DNA of 9,703 bases from Candidatus Omnitrophica bacterium 4484_49 (lineage in GTDB: Bacteria > Omnitrophota > Gorgyraeia > Kaelpiales > Kaelpiaceae). The translations under genes and the position numbers were made by a program. Numbering within the stretch: the first letter of the stretch is position 1; the number at the start of each line of letters is the position of its first letter. A model generated the notes under the pieces. That model searched no databases. It saw nothing but the letters and a program-made list of their open reading frames with translations, and was not told the DNA's origin. Positions 1 through 5,271 of the stretch are shown in pieces. The stretch is taken from positions 1 through 9,703 of the forward strand of contig NATI01000024.1 of the NCBI GenBank assembly GCA_002085265.1, written 5' to 3'.

Positions 1-363
1 TTGGAAAGATTAACTGATCCTGATACTGGTCAATTGGTTATAAATGAAGTTTATAAAAATGAAGATATCTTTTCGGGCCCTTATGCTCAGGACGGCCCTG
101 ATTTATTTGTAGGAACAAATAGAGGTTATAGAGTTTCTTGGGAGACCGCTTTAGGTATGGTCCCTGATGATTTATTTGAAGATAATACTCGTAAGTGGAG
201 TGGTGATCATTTGATAGATCCTAAACTGGTTCCTGGAGTAATATTTTTAAATAAAAAGATTGCACTGAGGGAACCTTCTATCATTGATATTGCTCCTACA
301 GTGTTAGATATGTTTAATGTTCATGGGGTAGAATTTATGGATGGCAAGTGTTTATTTAAATAA
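1..363 (+). CDS. Alkaline-phosphatase-superfamily phosphodiesterase / nucleotide pyrophosphatase, C-terminal part
   Basis: The first 120 in-frame codons up to the TAA at 361-363 are the C-terminal end of a larger gene whose start is outside the window; the TTG at position 1 is only the window edge. The run NRGYRVSWETALG (residues 41-53), followed by WSGDHLIDP (66-74) and the closing segment PSIIDIAPTVLDMF (92-105), is typical of the end of type I phosphodiesterase/nucleotide pyrophosphatase proteins. In that family the Asp-His of the SGDH motif belongs to the metal-binding active-site region. The nucleophile (Thr/Ser) and the other metal ligands would lie upstream. The family hydrolyses phosphodiesters or phosphomonoesters; the substrate here cannot be read from the fragment. 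No terminator hairpin follows, and the next gene starts 60 bp downstream on the same strand. Confidence 0.82.
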   Translation: MERLTDPDTGQLVINEVYKNEDIFSGPYAQDGPDLFVGTNRGYRVSWETALGMVPDDLFEDNTRKWSGDHLIDPKLVPGVIFLNKKIALREPSIIDIAPTVLDMFNVHGVEFMDGKCLFK

Positions 364-410
364 GATGGTTAGAGTAAGGTGCTCATATACCAGAAGGTTA
401 ATAATTAAAA

Positions 411-417
411 AAGGAGG
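411..417 (+). promoter_or_regulatory. Strong Shine-Dalgarno site of the 58-aa membrane protein
   Basis: AAGGAGG is complementary to the 3' end of 16S rRNA and is separated by 6 nt from the ATG at 424. It supports translation of an otherwise marginal short reading frame and fixes its start. Confidence 0.7.
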
Positions 418-423
418 TGCGGG

Positions 424-600
424 ATGAAAGGTTTGTCCGGTATTCTGGTACTTCTGGGATTTGTAATTTTGATAGTTGCGGTTGTAGTCAGAGTTGCCTG
501 GTTTCCCATTGTCATCAGTGGCCAGCCGATAAAAGCCTCCAGTTTGCTCATTTTAGCTAATATGGCTTTTATCCTCTCACTGGTGTTTAAAAAGAACTAA
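424..600 (+). CDS. Small hypothetical membrane protein, 58 aa, two predicted helices
   Basis: An ATG at 424 opens 58 codons ending in TAA at 598-600. A strong SD, AAGGAGG at 411-417, lies 6 nt upstream, which is the best argument that this short frame is translated. The product has two hydrophobic stretches, about residues 4-26 (Leu/Ile/Val rich) and about 40-54, joined by a short linker with an internal Pro-Ile-Val-Ile segment, and ends in Lys-Lys-Asn. It therefore looks like a small helical-hairpin inner-membrane protein. I do not recognise a family and assign no function. It follows the phosphodiesterase gene by 60 bp, and no convincing promoter of its own is visible. Its stop codon lies inside the first copy of a 16-bp tandem repeat, 12 bp from the end of the convergent rpsT. 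Confidence 0.65.
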   Translation: MKGLSGILVLLGFVILIVAVVVRVAWFPIVISGQPIKASSLLILANMAFILSLVFKKN

Positions 601-624
601 TTTGTAGAAGAACTAATTTGTAGA
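593..624. repeat. Perfect 16-bp tandem duplication at the convergent gene ends
   Basis: The unit AGAACTAATTTGTAGA occurs twice head to tail, at 593-608 and 609-624, without mismatch. The first copy holds the TAA stop of the 58-aa membrane protein. The second copy encodes the last three residues and the TAG stop of rpsT on the opposite strand. If one copy were removed, both genes would still be intact and their antiparallel stop codons would share the single tetranucleotide CTAA. The duplication therefore probably arose recently by slippage or a small tandem duplication, without damaging either gene. Confidence 0.9.
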
Positions 625-891
625 GGGATTTCGGGCTTGGTTCAGAAGTGTATGTAGTCGGGAGATATGCCGGGAGGCTTTATTTTTATGGATTATATTT
701 TTACTGGCCGCCTGCATAAGGCGTTTTTCAACAATCCGAAAGTACTCCTCGGCTTCCTGTAATTTATTTTCAGCGAGTAATTTTTTCATCTTCTTTATCC
801 TGGTTTTAAGCTCAGACCGCACTGCCTTGTTTCTCTGGGCTCTTTTTCTACTTTTTTTCAGTTGTCTGTAAGCAGATCTGGTATTAGGCAT
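613..891 (-). CDS. rpsT: 30S ribosomal protein S20
   Basis: S20 binds 16S rRNA early in small-subunit assembly. The 92-residue product begins Met-Pro-Asn, like many S20 proteins. It has a strongly basic N-terminal third (RQLKKSRKRAQRNKAVRSEL) and the family signature ASKNIIHKNKASRHISRL near the C terminus. Length and the expected all-helical, Lys/Arg-rich composition fit (family about 85-95 residues). I chose the ATG at 891 rather than the TTG at 897 because GGAGG (903-899, minus strand) is 7 nt from the ATG but only about one nucleotide from the TTG. The gene is transcribed alone from its own promoter (917-945), diverging from murJ, and ends 12 bp from the convergent small membrane-protein gene. 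I see no clear intrinsic terminator. Confidence 0.95.
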   Translation of the reverse strand: MPNTRSAYRQLKKSRKRAQRNKAVRSELKTRIKKMKKLLAENKLQEAEEYFRIVEKRLMQAASKNIIHKNKASRHISRLHTLLNQARNPSTN

Positions 892-898
892 TGTCAAA

Positions 899-903
899 CC
901 TCC
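899..903 (-). promoter_or_regulatory. Shine-Dalgarno site deciding the rpsT start
   Basis: On the minus strand GGAGG is followed by a 7-nt spacer and the ATG at 891-889. The upstream in-frame TTG (897-895) would lie practically on top of the SD, so the longer 94-residue version is unlikely. Confidence 0.75.
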
Positions 904-916
904 ATTTTTGGGTGAA

Positions 917-945
917 AATATAACAGAATTAATTTAATCTGTCAA
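917..945 (-). promoter_or_regulatory. Sigma-70 type promoter of rpsT
   Basis: Read on the minus strand, a perfect -35 box TTGACA (945-940) is followed by exactly 17 bp and a -10 box TATATT (922-917). The predicted transcription start is near 909-911, giving a leader of about 20 nt that contains just the SD. Such a strong, constitutive-looking promoter suits a ribosomal protein gene. The element occupies nearly all of the short gap between rpsT and the diverging murJ; its -35 box ends only 4 bp before the murJ start codon. Confidence 0.85.
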
Positions 946-949
946 TAAT

Positions 950-2485
950 ATGTTTGGTCAGATTGTAAGAAAAACACTCACAATAGGAATAGCCACATTT
1001 GTAAGTAGAATTCTGGGATTTTTTCGAGACATTCTGATCGCTTTCTTTTTCGGAACCTCGGATTCTGCACAGGCTTTTGTGGTTGCTTTCAGACTTCCTA
1101 ATATCTGGAGAAGTTTTGTAGGAGAGGAGGCGGTTAATGCTGCTGTGGTTCCAGTGCTTTCGGAATATCAGGGAAAGGGGAAGGACGAAGATTTCTGGAA
1201 GTTGAGTATTTCTCTCCTGAAGTTTTCCCTGGTTTTCCTATTGTCCCTGGCAGTTATAGGTAGTTTACTGGCCCCGATTCTGGTAAGGTTGATAGCGCCG
1301 GGTTTCATTTACAATTCTTCCAAATATCATCTATGTGTGAAACTGACACGGATAATTTTTCCATATATATTTCTCATCGGTATGACTGCTGTAGTTGCTG
1401 GAATAGTGATTTCTCGAAGAATATTCTGGAGTTATGCCTGGGCACCGGTTACTCTTAACATCGCAATTATCATCTCTCTGCTTCTGGTGGCTAAAAAATT
1501 TGGAATTTACGCTCTGGCTTTAGGAGTTATCATTGGGGGGATAATAGAACTTATCCTGCAGTGGATAGCTTTGAATAAAGAAAACCCTCTCAGAGTAAAA
1601 ACCACTTTCTTCCACCCCGAATATAAAAAAATATTTAATCTTCTAATTCCCAGATTCCTGGGAGCAAGTGTATATCAGATAAATATATTCATTGATACTG
1701 TCCTGGCCTCTTTAGAGAAAATTGTGGGTTATGGAGGAATTGCTGGTTTATATTATGCTCAGAGATTTGTTCAATTACCTCTGGCAGTATTTGCTACTTC
1801 AATGGCTACTGCCATTTTGCCTTTTTTTTCAGAAAATGTCGCTACGAATTCTTGGAGGAAACTCTCTGAGAATCTTTCGCTTTCTCTACGCACGGTATTC
1901 TTCTTTATGATTCCTTCGGCATTTGTTTTAACAATTCTGGGGAAAGAGATAATATCTACATTTTTTGAATATGGGAAATTCTCCGCCTATTCCACTCACA
2001 TTACTTCATCTGCCCTCAGCTTTTATGCTCTGGGGCTTTTTTTCTATGCCGGGATTAAAATTCTGGTTTCCACATTTTATTCTCTACAAAGGCCGATGAT
2101 CCCTGTGAAGATTTCTTTAATTTCTCTGTTTTTGAATGCCAGTTTAAGTATAATTTTGATGTTTCCTTTAAAACTGGCAGGGATATGCCTTGCCACCTCC
2201 ATCGCTGCCTGTTTTAATTTTTCATTATTGTTGAGTGCTATATCCAGGAAGGTTAACTTAAATTTGAAAGAAATTGTGATTTCTTTTGCCAAAGTATTCT
2301 TATCAGCCGGTGTTATGGGAGTGGGGTTAATTTGTGCTAAATACTGGCTGGGAAACATTGTAGAATATAAGATTATCAGATTATTTTTTCTTTTAATGAT
2401 AGCAGTGGCGGGTTATATAGCGGTGAGTTTGGTGTTTAACTTTAAACAGACAATTTCTATTTTGAAATGGAGAAGAAAAAAATAG
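950..2485 (+). CDS. murJ: Lipid II flippase MurJ (MviN family)
   Basis: MurJ moves lipid-linked peptidoglycan precursor (lipid II) across the cytoplasmic membrane for cell wall synthesis. The 511-residue product is hydrophobic throughout, as expected for a MOP-superfamily transporter of about 14 helices, and matches the family length (about 500-525). The N-terminal signature SRILGFFRD (19-27), the segment AFRLPNIWR (46-54) and GEEAVNAAVVP (58-68) are typical. Arg20, Arg26 and Arg54 correspond by position to the essential central-cavity arginines of E. coli MurJ (18, 24, 52). The start at 950 fits the usual N terminus, but no SD precedes it, unlike most neighbours, so it may be read from a very short or leaderless transcript. 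It heads the plus-strand cluster and its last 19 bp overlap uvrC. The family identity is firm. Confidence 0.95.
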   Translation: MFGQIVRKTLTIGIATFVSRILGFFRDILIAFFFGTSDSAQAFVVAFRLPNIWRSFVGEEAVNAAVVPVLSEYQGKGKDEDFWKLSISLLKFSLVFLLSLAVIGSLLAPILVRLIAPGFIYNSSKYHLCVKLTRIIFPYIFLIGMTAVVAGIVISRRIFWSYAWAPVTLNIAIIISLLLVAKKFGIYALALGVIIGGIIELILQWIALNKENPLRVKTTFFHPEYKKIFNLLIPRFLGASVYQINIFIDTVLASLEKIVGYGGIAGLYYAQRFVQLPLAVFATSMATAILPFFSENVATNSWRKLSENLSLSLRTVFFFMIPSAFVLTILGKEIISTFFEYGKFSAYSTHITSSALSFYALGLFFYAGIKILVSTFYSLQRPMIPVKISLISLFLNASLSIILMFPLKLAGICLATSIAACFNFSLLLSAISRKVNLNLKEIVISFAKVFLSAGVMGVGLICAKYWLGNIVEYKIIRLFFLLMIAVAGYIAVSLVFNFKQTISILKWRRKK

Positions 2486-3885
2486 AACCACTACCTGAGT
2501 TGCCTGGTGTCTATATTTTCAAAAATTCTCGAGGAGAGATAATTTATATAGGTAAGGCAAAATCCATCTCTAAGAGAGTAAAGGACCATTTGGCTCTGAG
2601 GACCAATAGTCTCAAGGAAAGAAACATAGTCTCAGAGATCGCAGATGTAGAATATATAGTTACTTCCTCGGAGTCAGAAGCACTTCTTTTAGAATCCTAC
2701 CTCATCAAGGAGAGACAGCCCAGATACAATGTCAATTACAGAGATGATAAGACATATCCCTGGGTTAAAATTTCTTTATCTCAGGAATTTCCCAGGGTAT
2801 ATGTTACCAGGAGAAAAAGGGATGATGGTTCTCTGTACCTGGGACCCTATCCCGATGTTGGCAGTTTACGTCGTGCTCTTAAAACCATAAGAAAAATTTT
2901 TCCCTATGCTTCCTGCAGAAATTTCCCCAGATCAGCATGTTTGTATTATCATCTGAGTTTATGTCCCGCTCCCTGTATTAAGAAAATTGGTAAGCTGGAA
3001 TACAGGAAGAATATCATTGGAATAATAAAGGTTCTTTTAGGAGATATTCAGGGTTTGATTCAGGACCTCACGCAGGAGATGGATAAATGTGTTAAAAACT
3101 CCGAATTTGAAAAGGCAGCTGTAATCCGGGATAAAATTAGAGCCCTGGGGAGTATTTCAGTCTTATTTACAAAAGACGAGAGTTTAAATGTTCTGGAAAA
3201 CATAAAAGAGAAACTTAATTTGCCACAATTACCCAGAATAATTGATGCCGTGGATGTCTCTAATATTTCGGGAACTTCGGCAGTAGGAAGTGTAGTGAGA
3301 TTTAAAGATTCAGTTCCTCATAAACAATTCTATCGGAGATTTAAATTGAAAAGACAGGATTATATAAACGATTACGAGATGATGGCAGAAGTTATTTTTA
3401 GAAGATTCAATGATATCCTGAAAAATAAAGAGGAGTTGCCAGACCTAATCCTTGTGGATGGAGGCAAAGGACATCTGAATACTGTAGATAAATTGCTCAG
3501 GGAGAAATTTGATATTGATATCCCTGTAATTGCTTATGCCAAAGGGAAGGATGCAATTTACTCCAAATACCGAAGACAGGAAATCAATTTCAGCCGGGGG
3601 TCTTCTGAGAAACATTTTCTGGAAAGGATAAGAAATGAAGCTCATCGTTTTGCCATAGGGTATCATAAACTCCTGAGGAGAAAAAGAGCCAAGATTTCTG
3701 TGCTTCAGGAAGTACCTGGTATGGGCAGAGAGAAGATAAAGAGAGTACTTAAAGTTCTGGATAAACTTGGAGGATTGGAAAACATAAACATTCAGGATTT
3801 GAAAAGAATTCAGGGGATAGGAGATGTCCTGGCAGAGAGGATTTACACTTACCTTAAAGAAAAGAGAAGTCAAAAAACTGATTAA
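2467..3885 (+). CDS. uvrC: Excinuclease ABC subunit C, short form lacking the middle region
   Basis: UvrC makes both incisions in nucleotide excision repair with UvrA and UvrB. Domains in order: GIY-YIG nuclease (about 10-95; GVY at 14-16, YIG at 27-29, Arg37, catalytic Glu76), a Cys-rich segment (Cys150, 158, 166, 170, probable 4Fe-4S site), a UVR motif for UvrB contact (about 199-228), an RNase H-like nuclease with triad candidates Asp263, Asp331 and His393, and a C-terminal tandem helix-hairpin-helix (PGMG at 417-420, GIG at 450-452). At 472 residues it is well below the usual 550-620. The shortfall lies between the UVR motif and Asp263: about 35 residues here against roughly 135-160 in Thermotoga or E. 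coli. Catalytic residues are all present, so it looks functional rather than broken. The start at 2467 overlaps murJ by 19 bp and has no SD, suggesting coupled translation. Confidence 0.94.
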   Translation: MEKKKIEPLPELPGVYIFKNSRGEIIYIGKAKSISKRVKDHLALRTNSLKERNIVSEIADVEYIVTSSESEALLLESYLIKERQPRYNVNYRDDKTYPWVKISLSQEFPRVYVTRRKRDDGSLYLGPYPDVGSLRRALKTIRKIFPYASCRNFPRSACLYYHLSLCPAPCIKKIGKLEYRKNIIGIIKVLLGDIQGLIQDLTQEMDKCVKNSEFEKAAVIRDKIRALGSISVLFTKDESLNVLENIKEKLNLPQLPRIIDAVDVSNISGTSAVGSVVRFKDSVPHKQFYRRFKLKRQDYINDYEMMAEVIFRRFNDILKNKEELPDLILVDGGKGHLNTVDKLLREKFDIDIPVIAYAKGKDAIYSKYRRQEINFSRGSSEKHFLERIRNEAHRFAIGYHKLLRRKRAKISVLQEVPGMGREKIKRVLKVLDKLGGLENINIQDLKRIQGIGDVLAERIYTYLKEKRSQKTD

Positions 3886-4231
3886 AGACCTTTCTCCGTT
3901 TGAACAGAAGGTGCTACTTAAGGTTATGGAAATACCACTGGGTGAGACACGAAGTTATAAATGGGTAGCAAACGCTATAGGAAAGCCAGGAAATATCCGA
4001 CAGGTGGCAAGAGCGTTAAGTAAAAATCCTTACCCTTTAATTATTCCCTGTCATCGAGTGATAAGAAGTGATGGGAATCCAGGAGGCTATATTTTAGGAG
4101 AAGAGGCTAAAAGATTTCTGTTGGATTTGGAAAAGAGGGTGAAATCAGTTATAATAGGGGAGTGTAATAAAAGGAGGAAAAATGCGAGAAGAATTAGAAA
4201 AGAGAATTCTGGAACTGGAGGAAAGATTTAG
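3824..4231 (+). CDS. MGMT/Ogt-type alkyltransferase, DNA-binding and active-site domain only
   Basis: Residues about 23-108 match the DNA-binding domain of O6-alkylguanine-DNA alkyltransferases: LSPFEQKVLLKVMEIPLGET, then Tyr45 of the recognition helix region, Arg59 spaced exactly as the human arginine finger (14 after Tyr114, 17 before Cys145), and the active-site motif PCHRV with nucleophile Cys76. The N-terminal methyltransferase domain is absent, as in alkyltransferase-like (ATL) proteins, but ATLs usually lack the cysteine. It may therefore be a minimal suicide repair enzyme or an ATL-like damage sensor. The ATG at 3824 overlaps uvrC by 62 bp, with a weak SD (AGGGG, 3812-3816). The true start could be a later non-ATG codon, since the domain proper begins beyond the overlap. 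About 28 basic residues after the domain run over the prfB promoter, SD and first codons and may be a mere read-out tail. Confidence 0.82.
   Translation: MSWQRGFTLTLKKREVKKLIKDLSPFEQKVLLKVMEIPLGETRSYKWVANAIGKPGNIRQVARALSKNPYPLIIPCHRVIRSDGNPGGYILGEEAKRFLLDLEKRVKSVIIGECNKRRKNARRIRKENSGTGGKI
4127..4155 (+). promoter_or_regulatory. Probable internal promoter for prfB-secA-lnt
   Basis: A perfect -10 hexamer TATAAT (4150-4155) lies 17 bp downstream of TTGGAA (4127-4132; four of six matches to the -35 consensus). The start would fall near 4162, leaving a leader of about 20 nt with the SD AGGAGG (4172-4177) before the prfB ATG. The element sits inside the 3' end of the MGMT-domain gene and would let the essential genes downstream be expressed independently of the murJ-uvrC transcript. 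It is a prediction from sequence only. Confidence 0.6.
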
Positions 4232-5271
4232 ACAGTTAGGAGGGTTTCTTTGACCTCCTTAAAAAGAAAAAAAGAATTCAGGAAATAGAGGAAGAAATTT
4301 CCCAACCGGGGTTCTGGGAGAAGAAGGATAAAAATACCGATATGCTGAGAGAGCTGAAGACACTTAAGGAAAGTGTGGAGGGATTTAACAAATTGGAAAA
4401 GGAAATCAAAGATTTAAAGGAATTTTTAATTATTTCGGGCGAACAGGATTATCCTTTAATTGAAAAAGAATTGACAATTCTAGAAAGAGAAATTTCCGAA
4501 CTGGAAACAAAATCCTATCTCAGTGGTGAGCATGATTCCCGTAACGCTATAATGTCCATACATGCTGGAGCTGGAGGGACCGAGTCCTGTGACTGGACAC
4601 AGATGTTAATGAGGATGTATAGCCGTTGGGCTGAAATAAAGGGATATGAGGTTCAGATATTGGATGTACTTCCGGGAGAAGAAGCCGGCATAAAAAATGT
4701 TACTATGCTAATTAAGGGAGACTATGCTTATGGGTATCTACAGTCAGAGAAAGGGGTTCATCGTTTGGTTAGGATTTCCCCCTTTGATGCCAACAAAAGA
4801 AGACATACTTCTTTTGCTTTAGTTGAAGTTTTGCCAGAGATAGAAGATGTGGAGGTGGAGATAGATGAAAAGGATTTAAAGATCGATACTTTTCGAGCAT
4901 CAGGTCCTGGGGGGCAGCATGTGAATGTTACTGATTCCGCGGTTAGAATTACCCATATCCCTACAGGTATTGTAGTGGAGTGTCAGAATGAGCGTTCTCA
5001 ACATAAAAACAGGGCAACTGCGATGAAGATATTGCGGGCAAAACTTTATGATCTGGAGAAAAAAAAGCAGGAAGAAAAGATAGATAAGATGAGGGTGAAA
5101 GGAGACATCGGTTGGGGTTATCAGATTCGTTCCTATGTTTTACATCCCTATACTATGGTGAAAGACCACCGAACTGGTGTAGAGATAGGAAATGCTCAGG
5201 CGGTTCTTGACGGCGAAATAGACGAGTTCATTCAGGCTTATTTGAAAAATAAAGGAGTCTGTAAGGGATGA
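4182..5271 (+). CDS. prfB: Peptide chain release factor 2, with programmed +1 frameshift
   Basis: RF2 recognises UGA and UAA and triggers release of the finished chain. Translation starts at ATG 4182 (SD AGGAGG at 4172-4177), reads 23 codons to CTT 4248-4250, meets an in-frame TGA at 4251-4253 and continues after a +1 shift at GAC 4252-4254 to the TGA at 5269-5271. The joined product is 362 residues, close to E. coli RF2 (365). An unspliced reading would wrongly start at the ATG at 4342 and lose the N-terminal coiled domain. The stop-recognition tripeptide SPF is at about 199-201 and the peptidyl-hydrolysis motif GGQ at about 243-245. RF1 would have a PxT motif instead of SPF. The shift makes synthesis self-regulating: low RF2 lets ribosomes pause at UGA and slip. 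The stop codon overlaps the secA start (ATGA). Confidence 0.96.
4238..4254 (+). promoter_or_regulatory. RF2 programmed +1 frameshift site
   Basis: AGGAGGGTTTCTTTGAC contains an internal SD (AGGAGG, 4238-4243), the slippery codon CTT (4248-4250), the in-frame stop TGA (4251-4253) and the favourable 3' C (4254). The order and spacing correspond to the well-known E. coli element, whose SD is AGGGGG; here the SD matches the anti-SD core even better. The peptide crosses as Gly-Gly-Phe-Leu to Asp-Leu-Leu. Confidence 0.93.
5251..5257 (+). promoter_or_regulatory. Shine-Dalgarno site for secA inside prfB
   Basis: AAAGGAG ends 10 nt before the secA ATG at 5268 and lies in the last codons of prfB. Together with the ATGA stop/start overlap it supports coupled translation of prfB and secA. 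Confidence 0.55.

Noticed and set aside
388..450. Inverted repeat TACCAGAA (388-395) / TTCTGGTA (443-450) around the SD of the small membrane protein
   Set aside because: Only 8 bp with a loop of 47 nt; expected by chance at this frequency, so no regulatory hairpin is claimed.
528..573. Inverted repeat GATAAAAGCC / GGCTTTTATC inside the small membrane-protein gene, considered as an rpsT terminator
   Set aside because: The 10-bp arms are perfect, but the 26-nt loop is long, the stem is AT-rich and no U-run follows on either strand; such a pair is plausible by chance in about 10 kb.
895..897. TTG at 897 as the rpsT start
   Set aside because: It lies practically next to the GGAGG SD; the ATG at 891 has a 7-nt spacer and gives the typical Met-Pro-Asn beginning.
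1722..1910. Plus-strand frame of 62 codons inside murJ
   Set aside because: Lies wholly within the clear MurJ coding frame, has no SD and no recognisable protein features.
2077..2358. Minus-strand frame of 93 codons opposite murJ
   Set aside because: Antisense shadow of the hydrophobic murJ 3' region; no SD, no family resemblance.
3445..3873. Minus-strand frame of 142 codons opposite uvrC
   Set aside because: Antisense to the conserved nuclease and HhH part of uvrC; composition looks like reverse-complement coding, with no motif.
4342..5271. prfB as a simple frame starting at ATG 4342
   Set aside because: This drops the N-terminal domain; the upstream ATG 4182 with a strong SD and the CTT TGA C shift site explains the full RF2.
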